A DNA stretch of 64,000 nt from contig JBKPNZ010000032.1 of assembly GCA_046732895.1 (NCBI GenBank), positions 19,351-83,350 on the forward strand, read 5' to 3'. A model generated the notes under the pieces. That model saw only the letters and a program-made list of their open reading frames with translations, was not told where the DNA came from and did not search any database. Positions 16,956 through 26,091 of the stretch are shown here, one piece after another. Position 1 is the stretch's first letter. Each line of letters begins with the position of its first letter. The position numbers and the translations under genes were made by a program. This DNA is from JBKPNZ01 sp046732895. Lineage in GTDB: Bacteria > Actinomycetota > Thermoleophilia > Solirubrobacterales > 70-9.

Positions 16956-18415
16956 ACCCGGTGATCGCCACCAAGGCGGCGATGCAGCGCAATTCCAACG
17001 CGCTGCTCCTCGTGGTCTGCCTGGGCCAGTTCATGGTGATCCTCGACGTGTCGATCGTCAACGTGGCGCTCCCGTCGATCAAGGATTCGCTCGGCTTCTC
17101 CACAAACGGCCTGCAGTGGGTCCTCAACGCCTACACGCTCACCTTCGCCGGCTTCCTGCTCCTCGGCGGCCGGGCGGCCGACCTCTTCGGGCGGCGCCGC
17201 ATGTTCTTCGCCGGCACCCTGCTCTTCTCCGGCGCCTCGCTCCTCTGTGCGGTCGCGCCCTCGTCGGGCCTCCTGCTGGCCGCCAGGGCGATTCAGGGAA
17301 TCGGCGGCGCAATCATCTCGCCGGCCACGCTGGCGATCATCACCACGTCGTTCGACGAGGGCGCACCCCGCAACCGGGCACTAGGCGTCTGGGGCGCGGT
17401 CGGCGCGATCGGCGCCACCTCCGGAGTCCTGCTCGGCGGCGTGCTGACCGAGGCATTCGACTGGCCGGCGATCTTCCTGATCAACGTGCCGATCGGCCTC
17501 GCGGTCGTGCTCTTCTCGAGCAGCCTCGTTCCCGAGGCCCGAGGCAAGGTGGAGAACCGCCACTTCGACTGGCCGGGTGCCGTCCTCGTCACCCTCGGTA
17601 TGACCGCGCTGACGTATGGGATCGTCACGACTGACCGGCTCGGCTGGGGCTCTGCCGGCGTGCTGGCGCCACTCGCCGCCGGCGCCGTCCTCCTCGTCGC
17701 GTTCGCCGTCTACGAGGGCGTCGTGGCACGGGAGCCGTTGATGCCGCTCGGAGTCTTTCGCATGCGGACCCTGAGGGCGGCCAACACCGTGATCTTCCTG
17801 CTCTACGCCGCGATCTTCGCGTTCTGGTTCGTCCAGTCGCTCTACATGCAGGGGACGCTCCACTACACCGCGCTCGAGACCGGCCTCGCCTTCGTGCCGA
17901 TGACCGCCGCCGTGGGGACCGGGGCGACGCTCGCGCCGCGGCTGGCGCGTCGCTTCGGCGCCCGCGCCGTGCTTGCCGGCGGGATGCTGTTCGCGACGGC
18001 GGGTGAGGCGCTCCTCACCGGCGTCCATCCCGGTGGCACCTACGTGGCGCAGGTCCTTCCCGGCGGAGTCCTGGGCGCACTCGGCCTGGGGCTGGCGCTG
18101 GTGCCGGCGACGATCGTCGCGGTCCAGGGGGTTCCAGCGGCCGCGAGCGGCCTGGCCTCCGGGGTTCTCAACACCTCGCGATTCGTCGGCGCAGCCCTCG
18201 GCCTGGCGGTGTTGAGCACGATCGCGGCGTCCCACACGCATGCGGAGGTGGCCTCCGGAGCCTCTGCCTCGACCGCGCTCACCGATGGCTTCGCGCTCCA
18301 GTTCAAGGTCGGCGCGCTCTTCTGCCTCGTCGGCGCCGTCGCCGCGGTGATCATGCTCCGGCCGCAGCGCGAGCAGGCCGCGCCGGATCGCGTGCCCGAG
18401 GCCGGCCGGGCCTAG
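16952..18415 (+). CDS. MFS multidrug efflux transporter, DHA2 (EmrB/QacA) family
   Basis: A 487-residue transporter with about 14 membrane helices. The DHA2 marks are FMVILDVSIVNVALPSI in helix 1, LQWVLNAYTL, GGRAADLFGRRR (motif A) and GAVGAIGATSGVLLGGVLTE (motif C, antiporter signature). It should export organic compounds in exchange for protons. Translation starts at GTG 16952, overlapping the leader-peptide stop, with GGAGG inside the leader as a ribosome site. The adjacent ArsR gene and operator probably control it. Confidence 0.93.
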   Translation: MNPVIATKAAMQRNSNALLLVVCLGQFMVILDVSIVNVALPSIKDSLGFSTNGLQWVLNAYTLTFAGFLLLGGRAADLFGRRRMFFAGTLLFSGASLLCAVAPSSGLLLAARAIQGIGGAIISPATLAIITTSFDEGAPRNRALGVWGAVGAIGATSGVLLGGVLTEAFDWPAIFLINVPIGLAVVLFSSSLVPEARGKVENRHFDWPGAVLVTLGMTALTYGIVTTDRLGWGSAGVLAPLAAGAVLLVAFAVYEGVVAREPLMPLGVFRMRTLRAANTVIFLLYAAIFAFWFVQSLYMQGTLHYTALETGLAFVPMTAAVGTGATLAPRLARRFGARAVLAGGMLFATAGEALLTGVHPGGTYVAQVLPGGVLGALGLGLALVPATIVAVQGVPAAASGLASGVLNTSRFVGAALGLAVLSTIAASHTHAEVASGASASTALTDGFALQFKVGALFCLVGAVAAVIMLRPQREQAAPDRVPEAGRA

Positions 18416-18424
18416 TCGCACGGT

Positions 18425-19015
18425 CTACCGTCCGCGCTTGACCTCGTAACGGAGCTCCACCATGCCGTTCCCGAACGCCCGCGTTCCCAGCAGTTGCATG
18501 GGGCCGCCCTCGAGCGCATGGTCGAAGAGGGGCTTGCCGTCACCAAGCACGACCGGCACAACGGTCACGATCACCTCGTCCAGCAGGCCCGCGTCAGCGA
18601 ATTGCGAGGCCACGTTGCCACCGCCGACCACCCAGAGCGCTCGCTCCCCGGCCGCCTCCATCATCTCGTCGTAGATGTCCGCGACCGCGGCCTCGACGAT
18701 CCGTACGTCCACGCCCTCCCCCTGGGGCACCGGCAGGTCACGCGAGCTGAGCACCCAGCACGGCTTACCCTTGTACGGCCACTCGGCGCCTTCACCGATG
18801 TGTCCCAGCACGAACTCGTAAGTCGTCGAGCCGCTGATGAGCGCCCCGACGCCCTCGTAGAAGCGCCCGTAGGAACCGCCATCGGCCATCGGCCCGGACT
18901 CGGCGCCCCCGCCCTCGAAGGTCCCCTCGTACCCCGTCAGCCAGTCGATCCCATCGTCGGCATCGGCGATGTAGCCGTCTAGGGACGCCGCGCAGTAGTA
19001 CTGAGTCTCGCCCAC
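18425..19015 (-). CDS. Dihydrofolate reductase/RibD C-terminal-like protein
   Basis: About 196 residues with the RibD_C/DHFR-like fold. YYCAASLDGYIADADDGIDWL is the conserved N-terminal strand-helix, LISGSTTYEFVLG and the LWVVGGGNVASQFADAGLLD segment form the NADPH site, and the C-terminal EVIVTVVPVVLGDGKPLF is standard. The substrate of these orphan members is not known. GTG at 19015 puts the N-terminus directly at the first strand; an ATG nearby is out of frame. It is convergent with the efflux pump gene. Confidence 0.85.
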   Translation of the reverse strand: MGETQYYCAASLDGYIADADDGIDWLTGYEGTFEGGGAESGPMADGGSYGRFYEGVGALISGSTTYEFVLGHIGEGAEWPYKGKPCWVLSSRDLPVPQGEGVDVRIVEAAVADIYDEMMEAAGERALWVVGGGNVASQFADAGLLDEVIVTVVPVVLGDGKPLFDHALEGGPMQLLGTRAFGNGMVELRYEVKRGR

Positions 19016-19056
19016 CCCAAGACCATATGGCCTGGCCTGCCGGCGATTCGCGCCAC

Positions 19057-19713
19057 TCAGATCGACACGGTGGCGGGGAGCGTGGCCACCCAGATCACGG
19101 TGCCCACGAACAGAAGACAACCCAGGCTCAGGACAACGGCTTGACCCCGAAGCGTGGGCAGTCTCGTGCTCAGGCCTGCGAAGAAGAGGCACGCCGCGAA
19201 CAGGACCACCGCGAGCACGTACTCGTCGGCGTGCTCGATGTCCTCCGCGGCATCGGCTGAATCACTGTCCGCCTGAGCCTCCAGAGATTCAGCCTCCTGC
19301 GTCACCGAGCTCGCGTAGCGCGGGATCGCGAACGGCGTGGGCAGCGCCTTCGGATTCGTGAACGGCTTGGACGCGATCCACATCCGGAAGAAGGGCTTGA
19401 ACCTGTCGGTGAAGCGAGCGCGGTAGAAATCGGAGAGCTCGGCGTCGCCGTCGGCCCGGGCATTGACCCACTGGAAGAACAGGGAGACGTCGACCTGGGC
19501 CTCTCGATTCGCCGCGTCAGCCGACTTCGTCGACTCGATCCGGTTCTTCGTCGCCGCCGTCTGCGCCAGGGCCTGCTCGCTGTGCCACCGCGACGCCTGA
19601 TAGCCGGCCCAGGCCGTCGCCAGCGTCGCAATCGAGAGGAGCACAGTCGCAACGACGTCGACGCGGAGATGGGTCCGGGAGCGGGGGCTCGGATCGGTGG
19701 CGGAGTCGTTCAT
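19057..19713 (-). CDS. Membrane protein of unknown function (218 aa)
   Basis: One helix near the N-terminus (VDVVATVLLSIATLATAWAGY) is followed by a conserved ASRWHSEQALAQTAATKNRIE stretch, a soluble region, and two C-terminal helices (YVLAVVLFAACLFFAGL and AVVLSLGCLLFVGTVIWVATL). Proteins with this YQASRW pattern are found next to DUF4239 genes and have no assigned role. The ATG at 19713 overlaps the stop of the DUF4239 frame as ATGA, so the two form an operon. An unframed longer reading upstream is only a shadow. Confidence 0.75.
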   Translation of the reverse strand: MNDSATDPSPRSRTHLRVDVVATVLLSIATLATAWAGYQASRWHSEQALAQTAATKNRIESTKSADAANREAQVDVSLFFQWVNARADGDAELSDFYRARFTDRFKPFFRMWIASKPFTNPKALPTPFAIPRYASSVTQEAESLEAQADSDSADAAEDIEHADEYVLAVVLFAACLFFAGLSTRLPTLRGQAVVLSLGCLLFVGTVIWVATLPATVSI

Positions 19714-20548
19714 GCGCCCTGTTCGGAGGTCCGATTGCCGTTCCGGTCGCACGGGAGCGGGCCGGTCTGCCCGCTCACGCTCCGCTCCTGGTCGAGGATC
19801 CGAAGCGTTCGCTCCATCGCTACCGGCTGGAGGCCGCCGGGCCCATCGCGATAGGGGTCGTTGAGGAACTGGATCAACAGCAGCATTGCCGCGATCGCAG
19901 CCGCGACCGAGCCGACCAGCATCGCCTGACTGGCGGCGCGCTCGCCGCTGTCGGCGAAGAAGAGCATGTAAACGAAGATGACGACGGCGATGAAGAGCAG
20001 GACCACCCAAAGCGGCCCCGGGATCACGCCGGCGGCGCTGTGGATCCGGTCGCTGCGGGCGTCCTCGCGATCCGCGGTCCGGTCCAGCCAGTGGTCGTAG
20101 GCCGATTGCTGCGCCGCCGTCTTCGGGTCGACGGTCTTCAGGGTCCTGAACATCGCCACGGCCCACGGGTTGCCAAATCCTCCGACCCGCCGGACTCGAG
20201 GCGCGGCCACTCCTGATGGACGATCGATCGGGCGTAACAGACAAGCTCGTCGCCGAGTGCTCCCCGGGCGGCTGCCGGGAAGAACTGTGCTGTCTCGAAC
20301 TGCTGGCCCACCGCCACGGACTCGGCCTCCGCGCCGCGGCGGGAATCGTCGTAGCTGGTGAAGGCGAGGAAGATGATCAGGCCCAGCAGCACCGAGAATC
20401 CTGTGGCGAGGACGCCGAACGCGCCGGCCGCTCGGTCGCCGTCGGCGAAGTAGCTCCCATCCGGCGCCCTCCGCCGGACCGCCAGCATGGCCCCCACCAC
20501 AAGGCCGCTCGAGGCGATGATTATGAGGACGGCCCAGCCGAGGTTCAT
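19710..20548 (-). pseudogene. DUF4239-like membrane protein, single frameshift
   Basis: Two overlapping frames encode the halves of one protein. The first (ATG 20548) gives two helices and FDTAQ-like text (VGQQFETAQFFPAAARGALG, HQEWPRLESGG). The second resumes at GFGNPWAVAMFRTLKTVDPK and continues through two more helices to a stop at 19710. The switch falls near 20170-20185, where adding one G to a GGG run rejoins the frames to about 277 residues. Either the gene is broken or the sequence has a one-base error. It is upstream of, and overlaps, the 218-aa membrane protein gene. Confidence 0.75.
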
Positions 20549-20606
20549 GGCGGCTCGCCGACCCTATCCTGGCGCGGAGGTTGGTGGGGTTCCGGCTGGT
20601 TGCGCG

Positions 20607-22544
20607 CTACTTCGCCGTGACGTCTGCCACGACCGTGTCGGAGCGTACCGGCAGGCTTGCCGAGCTCACCGTGATCGGTAGGCGGATGTGCCGGCCCGCC
20701 GCGGTCCCCTTCAGGACCTTCACCTTGACGATCACAGAGCGCGAGTCACCCGCGGCGAGTGGTTCGATGTCGTAGCCGCTGCCGGTCACCTCAGAGGTGA
20801 CGTTGTCGCCCCCGCTCCTGTAGGTGACCCTGAACCGCTTGTTGCCGTCCTTTCCGCCGACCCGGAGACCATCGGCGGAGAGCGAGGCGTCGTTCTGCGC
20901 CTGAGACACGAATCGCGCCGAATGGCCGGGCTTCGCCCTGGCCGACTTCGTCTGGCCCGTTCCGTCGTCGTTGTAGATGTCGTCGCCCGCGAACGTCGTT
21001 CCCTTCGCGATCAGGCCATCCGCTAAGTAGTCGTCTTCGACGGCACCGATGTCGCAGCTGCCGCCCACCGGCCGATCGACCCCGCGCTGGTCGCCGCCGA
21101 CGTCGCACTGGGCGAGCGGGATCGCGTCCAGCGCCGCGCTTGCGGGCCCGAGCATCATCGTGTCAGTCGGGCCGCCGTTCGCAGTGAGCGGTTGGAGGTC
21201 CGGGTCGCCGGTCACGTTGCTGCCCGTCGTCGGGCAGGAGCCCGCGGTCGCCGCCGGGAAGATGTCGTTGAAGCCCCCATCCGTTGGCGGAGTGCCAGCG
21301 CATTCCGTGCCACCGCTGGGCGACGCAACGATCGAGCTCGCCAGGGTCAGGCTCCCACTGGGATCCTTCGCGATGTCGGCGATGGGCGAGCCGTTGAGTC
21401 GCATCGTGTCGTGCCGGAGGGTTACGGCGCCTGAAGTCGAGAGGTCGATCGAGGCGCCACCTCCCTGCGCCAGGTTCTGCATGAAGCTGCTGTTGATGAT
21501 CGAGCCACCGCCCGCGCCGGTGAACGCGACGGCGCCGCCCACTCCATTGGCGGCCGTGGCCTGATTGCTGAAGAAGGTGGAGCCGCTCGCGTTCAGGGTC
21601 CCCGCGTCGATGGCCAGCGCTCCGCCCGCCGGAGCCTGGTTGCCGTGGTTCAGCGCGATGCCGCCGAACGTGGAGTCGGCGATCGTCACAGTGCCGCTCG
21701 AGCTGGAGTGGACTGCCCCGCCGCTCGTAATCGCCGAGTTCGACTTGTTGGCCTGGAAGGTCGAACCCGAGACGCTCAGGTTGCCGGTGCCGAGCGCGAT
21801 GGCGCCGCCGCCTCCGCTTGCCGTGTTGCCGTCCCCCGTACTCGTGCCGCCGAACTTGGAGTTCGTGATGACGGTAGAAGCCGTCGAGACGATCGCCCCG
21901 CCGGAAGCGCCGCTCGAGTTCCCGGTGAACATGGAGTTCGAAACCGTGATGGTGCCCCCGCGCAGGCACCCGCCGTCGCCCTGAGCGCTGTTCGAGAAGA
22001 AGTCGGAGCCCGAGACGAGGATCGTGGGCGCGTCAACGCAGGCGCCGTGCCCACTGACGCTGATGTGGTTGCCCTCGACGACCATGTTCGTCAGCGTGAC
22101 GGCGGCCGTCCCCCGGATCGCGCCGCCATCCTGGCTCGCTGCATTGACGCCCTCGAGCGTCAGGTTCTGAACGGTCAGGTTGGCGTCCGCGTCGAAGATG
22201 CGCGGGGCCGATCCCGCCTGGACGAAGAGATCGAACGGATCCGAGCTCGGCCCGTCGATCTCCAGCGGCTCTCCGGACGGAACGCCGATCGCGCCGTTGT
22301 TCAGGGTGATCGGGGGTGGACCCGTCACCGAAATCTGGATCGTGTCCGCTCCGAGCTCCCCAGCCGTGCAGTCATCGACCGCCGCATTGGTGGACGCCGC
22401 CTCGGCGGCCTCGTACAGCGTGCAGTTCGCGTTCTCGGTCGTGTCCAGCGCCGTCGTGTCGACGGTGATCGTCGCCGCATGCGCCGCCGCCGGCGCCAGC
22501 GCCACGACCGCCGCCGCAAGCCCCGGGAGCGCGACCCTCCTCAC
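20607..22544 (-). CDS. Secreted right-handed beta-helix (choice-of-anchor Q) protein
   Basis: About 645 residues. From a GTG at 22544 the N-terminus RRVALPGLAAAVVALAPAAA is a signal peptide. The mature protein is a Gly/Ser/Asn-rich parallel beta-helix with many GGAI, TVSNSMFTGN and ISGSTF-like rungs. PLTANGGPTDTMMLGPASAA and the DQRGVDRP segment mark the choice-of-anchor Q module, and a C-terminal beta-sandwich follows. Such proteins are exposed surface or matrix proteins, some related to polysaccharide lyases. A longer start at 22628 is possible but would extend into the divergent regulator. Confidence 0.85.
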   Translation of the reverse strand: MRRVALPGLAAAVVALAPAAAHAATITVDTTALDTTENANCTLYEAAEAASTNAAVDDCTAGELGADTIQISVTGPPPITLNNGAIGVPSGEPLEIDGPSSDPFDLFVQAGSAPRIFDADANLTVQNLTLEGVNAASQDGGAIRGTAAVTLTNMVVEGNHISVSGHGACVDAPTILVSGSDFFSNSAQGDGGCLRGGTITVSNSMFTGNSSGASGGAIVSTASTVITNSKFGGTSTGDGNTASGGGGAIALGTGNLSVSGSTFQANKSNSAITSGGAVHSSSSGTVTIADSTFGGIALNHGNQAPAGGALAIDAGTLNASGSTFFSNQATAANGVGGAVAFTGAGGGSIINSSFMQNLAQGGGASIDLSTSGAVTLRHDTMRLNGSPIADIAKDPSGSLTLASSIVASPSGGTECAGTPPTDGGFNDIFPAATAGSCPTTGSNVTGDPDLQPLTANGGPTDTMMLGPASAALDAIPLAQCDVGGDQRGVDRPVGGSCDIGAVEDDYLADGLIAKGTTFAGDDIYNDDGTGQTKSARAKPGHSARFVSQAQNDASLSADGLRVGGKDGNKRFRVTYRSGGDNVTSEVTGSGYDIEPLAAGDSRSVIVKVKVLKGTAAGRHIRLPITVSSASLPVRSDTVVADVTAK

Positions 22545-22619
22545 AGCCGGTTTGTAACACGTGTCGCGGGTTAGGTGGGGGCGGCCGCACGGCCCGCACC
22601 CGCGATACTTGCCTGCGGG

Positions 22620-25250
22620 ATGTCGCACGGAGGCCCGAGCTCCTCGGACGCCGGCGAGCTTCTAGAGCGATCGAACGAGCTCTCGGCCCTCGCCGACTGG
22701 CTGGCGGCGACGAAAGCCGAGTCGAGCGGACGTCTCGTACTCGTCGGCGGCGAGGCAGGGATCGGCAAGACCACGTTGCTGCGCGAGTTCTGCCGGGGAA
22801 CGGGCGAGTCCGTGCGAGTTCTCTGGGGCGCCTGCGAGCCGCTGCTCACTCCGGGCCCGCTCGGCCCGTTCTTCGACGTTGCCGAGGTCACCGGGGGAGA
22901 GCTCGAGGAGCTCGTCTCCGGCGGCGCGAGGCCACACGAGATCACCGCCGCCCTGATCCGGGACCTCTCCGGCGGTCGTGCAACCGTCCTCGTGCTCGAC
23001 GACCTTCACTGGGCCGATGAGGCGACACTCGACGTCCTGCGGCTTCTGGCGCGAAAGGTCGAGTCGGTTCCTGCGCTCGTCCTCGCCAGTTTTCGCGACG
23101 ACGAGCTCGACCGGGCACATCCGCTCGCGCTTGTTCTCGGCGAGCTGACGACGGCCGGCAGCGTGGCGCGGCTCGACGTCCCACCGCTTTCGTCCGACGC
23201 CGTCCACCAGCTTGCCGCAGCCCACGAGATGGACCCCGACGCGCTCTACCGCCAGACCAATGGCAACCCGTTCTTCGTCACCGAAGCCCTCGCAGCCGGA
23301 ACCGTGGCGGTCCCGCCGACCGTTCGCGACGCGGTGCTGGCACGAATGGCTCGCGTCTCGGAGCCCGCGAGGCGCCTGCTCGAGGCGATCGCCGTCGCGA
23401 CGCCGCAGGCCGAGGTCTGGCTGCTCGAGGCGCTCGCCCCGGCGGAGCTGGATCGGCTGGAGGAATGCCTGGCATCGGGGATGGTGCTCTCGGGCGAGCA
23501 TGCCGTCACTTTCAGGCACGAGCTGGCGCGGCTTGCCGTGGCAAACGAGCTCCCGCCGAACCGCCGTGTCTCGCTCAACCGCCGGGCAGGCGAGACGCTC
23601 TCGGCGCGCGCCGCAATCGAACCGGCCCGCGTCGCCCATCACGCTGACGCCGCAGGCGACGACGCGATGGCCCTGCGATTTGCGCCGCTGGCGGCCCGCC
23701 GCGCCGCCGCGCTTGGTGCACACCGCGAGGCGGCGGCGCAGTACGCGCGAGCGCTCCGCTTCGCGGCCGGGTTGCCGCCCGAGCAGCAGGCCGCGCTGCT
23801 CGAGAGCCAGGGCTACGAGTGCTATTTGGGCGACCAGCTCGATGCGGCAATCGAGGCCCAGGAGCAGGCGGTGGCTCTGCGCCGGGAGCTCGGCGATGCG
23901 AGCAAGGAGGGCGACGCCCTTCGGTCGCTGGGCCGGATGCTCGGCTTCGGCGGCCGGACCCGAGAGGCAGTCGAGGCCTGCCGTGAGGCGGTGGGAATCC
24001 TCGAGCCGCTGGGACCCAGCCGCGAGCTGGCGAGGGCATATGCCACGCTCGCGCAACGGTGCACGAATTGGGAGGACACAGAGGCCGCCATCGAGTGGGG
24101 AACCCGTGCGCTCGAGCTTGCCGAACGCCTGGATGACACCGAGATCCGCGTCTATGCGCTCACGACCGTTGGGGCGGCGGAGTTTCGCGAGGACCGCGCA
24201 GAGGGTGCCGGAAAGCTCGAGCAGAGTCTCGAGCTCGCGCGGAGGGCAGACATCGAGGACGAAGCCGGGCGAGCCGTCCTCAACCTCGTGTGGCTCTCGG
24301 GTCGGATGCGATGGTTCGCGCCCGCCGACCGGCATCTCGACTCCGGACTGGAGTACTGCAGTGAACGCGGGCTCGACTACTGGCGTCTCTCGCTGCTCGC
24401 CTGTCGTGCCCGCAGGGAGCTGGAGCGAGGGCAATGGGCCGAGGCCGGTGAGTCGGCGGCTGAGGTGCTGGCCAGCCGGGGCTCCGCGCCGATGCCCCGG
24501 GTGTCGGCCGGAGCGACGGAGGGATTGGTCCTCGCACGCCGCGGCGATCCGGGCGCTTGGCAGCTCTTGAACGCTGCGCTCTCCGAGGCCCGACCGACCG
24601 GCGAGCTCCAGCAGATCGGTCCAGTTGCGGCCGCGAGAGCGGAGGCAGCCTGGCTCGAGGGGCGCCATGACGGCTCGATCGACGCCACCAACGACACACT
24701 CGAGCTCGGAATCGGACGGCTCGGGGCGTGGGAGCTCGGCGAGGTCGCCGTCTGGCGCCGCCGCGCCGGGATCGAAGAGGAGATCGAAGCCGAGGTCGCC
24801 GAGCCCTACGCGGCCGAGCTCGACGGAGACCACCAGCAGGCGGCGGATCTCTGGAAGGACCTCGGTTGTCCGTATGACGCGGCGCTTGCCCTCGCCGGGA
24901 CCGAGGACGAAGACGCCCTCCGCCGAGCGCTCGACGATCTCCAGCGGCTCGGTGCCGCACCGGCAGCGGCGATCGTCGCCCGCCGGCTTCGCGAGCGGGG
25001 GGCGCGGGGCCTGCCGCGGGGCCCACGGCGGAGCACAAGGGACAACCCCGCCGGCCTGACCGCTCGCGAGCTCGAGGTGCTGGCGCTGGTCGCGGAAGGG
25101 CTTCGAAACGCCGACATCGCCGAGCGCCTCTTCGTCTCCGAGAAGACTGTCGGCCACCACGTCTCGGCGATCCTGCGAAAGCTCAACGTGAATACGCGCG
25201 GCGAGGCCGGCGCCGAGGCCGTCAGGCTTGGAATCACCGGCCCAAAATAG
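22620..25250 (+). CDS. Large ATP-binding LuxR-family (LAL/MalT-like) regulator
   Basis: An 876-residue regulator. The N-terminal AAA/STAND ATPase has Walker A GGEAGIGKTT at residues 43-52 and Walker B VLVLDDLHWADEATL near 120. A long TPR-like helical middle follows. The last 65 residues are a LuxR HTH (LTARELEVLALVAEGLRNAD, then VSEKTVGHHVSAILRKL). These proteins act as ligand-gated transcription activators, often of adjacent operons. The ATG at 22620 is chosen over one 15 codons earlier. It is divergent from the beta-helix gene, which may be a target. Confidence 0.92.
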   Translation: MSHGGPSSSDAGELLERSNELSALADWLAATKAESSGRLVLVGGEAGIGKTTLLREFCRGTGESVRVLWGACEPLLTPGPLGPFFDVAEVTGGELEELVSGGARPHEITAALIRDLSGGRATVLVLDDLHWADEATLDVLRLLARKVESVPALVLASFRDDELDRAHPLALVLGELTTAGSVARLDVPPLSSDAVHQLAAAHEMDPDALYRQTNGNPFFVTEALAAGTVAVPPTVRDAVLARMARVSEPARRLLEAIAVATPQAEVWLLEALAPAELDRLEECLASGMVLSGEHAVTFRHELARLAVANELPPNRRVSLNRRAGETLSARAAIEPARVAHHADAAGDDAMALRFAPLAARRAAALGAHREAAAQYARALRFAAGLPPEQQAALLESQGYECYLGDQLDAAIEAQEQAVALRRELGDASKEGDALRSLGRMLGFGGRTREAVEACREAVGILEPLGPSRELARAYATLAQRCTNWEDTEAAIEWGTRALELAERLDDTEIRVYALTTVGAAEFREDRAEGAGKLEQSLELARRADIEDEAGRAVLNLVWLSGRMRWFAPADRHLDSGLEYCSERGLDYWRLSLLACRARRELERGQWAEAGESAAEVLASRGSAPMPRVSAGATEGLVLARRGDPGAWQLLNAALSEARPTGELQQIGPVAAARAEAAWLEGRHDGSIDATNDTLELGIGRLGAWELGEVAVWRRRAGIEEEIEAEVAEPYAAELDGDHQQAADLWKDLGCPYDAALALAGTEDEDALRRALDDLQRLGAAPAAAIVARRLRERGARGLPRGPRRSTRDNPAGLTARELEVLALVAEGLRNADIAERLFVSEKTVGHHVSAILRKLNVNTRGEAGAEAVRLGITGPK

Positions 25251-25350
25251 GCGGCGATCCGGCCAAAGATAGGGAGGGTTCCCGATGCGGGCGGGCTCGG
25301 ATAGGCGCAGGCTTGGCGGTATGCCAACACCAACCACCGAGGAGGGCCCC

Positions 25351-25683
25351 ATGTCCACCAAGAACACCAGAAGGGCAGTGCTTGCCGCCGTTTTCGCCAC
25401 CGCCGCGATCGCTGTGCCCAGTGCGGGCGCCGTTCCGATCGAGGGGGGTTCGTCGAACGGTCTCCACCTCCCCGCCGGGATCAACGCCGGCCTGGGGCCG
25501 AGCAACGGCTCCGAGGCGCCACGCGTCGTCGCGATCCACCCCACCCTGACTGCACCATCGAGTGGCTTCGACTGGGGCGACGCCGGAGTCGGGGCGGCCG
25601 GGATGCTGGCGCTGCTCGGCCTCGGCGGCAGCGCGGTCGCGATCACGAGGCGTAGCCGGCGCCAGGACGCGATGGCCGGCTGA
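25351..25683 (+). CDS. Small secreted, membrane-anchored protein
   Basis: A 110-residue protein with a signal peptide (RRAVLAAVFATAAIAVPSAG), a short Pro/Gly/Ser-rich exported segment, one C-terminal helix (VGAAGMLALLGLGGSAVAI) and a basic tail RRSRRQ. The ATG at 25351 is preceded by GAGGAGGG, a strong ribosome site, which rules out the longer in-frame starts. The shape resembles small surface proteins common in soil actinobacteria; no function is known. A hairpin follows the stop. Confidence 0.75.
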   Translation: MSTKNTRRAVLAAVFATAAIAVPSAGAVPIEGGSSNGLHLPAGINAGLGPSNGSEAPRVVAIHPTLTAPSSGFDWGDAGVGAAGMLALLGLGGSAVAITRRSRRQDAMAG

Positions 25684-25702
25684 GCAAACCTGCCTTTCTG
25701 TC

Positions 25703-25730
25703 GGCGGCGCCGTCCGAGGGCGGCGCCGCC
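25703..25730 (+). terminator. GC-rich hairpin after the small secreted gene
   Basis: Arms GGCGGCGCC (25703-25711) and GGCGCCGCC (25722-25730) pair perfectly around a 10-nt loop, 20 nt after the stop at 25683. There is no clear T-run, so it is a hairpin terminator of the weak, GC-rich type usual in actinobacteria. Confidence 0.5.
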
Positions 25731-25770
25731 CCCCTTGCTCGTTGCTTGACGGCTCCACGGCGAATCGTGA

Positions 25771-26046
25771 GGATGGCCCGCACTGCAAACGGCTCGGCGC
25801 CTCGCCGACTCCTCTGCTGCGGGCTTCAGCCAGGGCTGGGCGACGGCCGTGTGCCCCTCGGGGCACGCGTGGTCTCGGGCGGCGGGACCACGGAGACTTC
25901 CACCACCACCTGCCGAGATCGCCCAGTCGCAGCCGTACTCCGATGGCGGCGCCGGGTCACGCCCCGACGACGTCTGGACGACGCACGTGAACAATCAGGC
26001 GGGCGTTCCGCTGGCCATAACGGCATTCGCCGTCTGCCGCGGCTGA
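25771..26046 (+). pseudogene. Decayed C-terminal remnant of a secreted protein
   Basis: After an in-frame stop at 25768 the frame reads ADSSAAGFSQGWATAVCPSG, a pattern of secreted actinobacterial proteins. The next conserved piece, ARVVSGGGTTETSTTT, lies in another frame, and the ending PDDVWTTHVNNQAGVPLAIT to CRG is back in the first frame with a stop at 26044-26046. Two compensating indels and the missing N-terminus show a decayed gene. It fills most of the gap between 25684 and the amine oxidase gene. Confidence 0.6.
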
Positions 26047-26091
26047 CGGCGACGCCGCCTCGCATCCCTCGATCTGGCTGAATGTAGGTCG

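Noticed and set aside
22662..25994. An open frame of more than 1,100 codons on the minus strand opposite the LuxR-type regulator
   Set aside because: It is antisense to a protein with clear Walker and HTH motifs, is rich in Arg/Gly/Pro and matches no family. High GC removes stops from the opposite strand.
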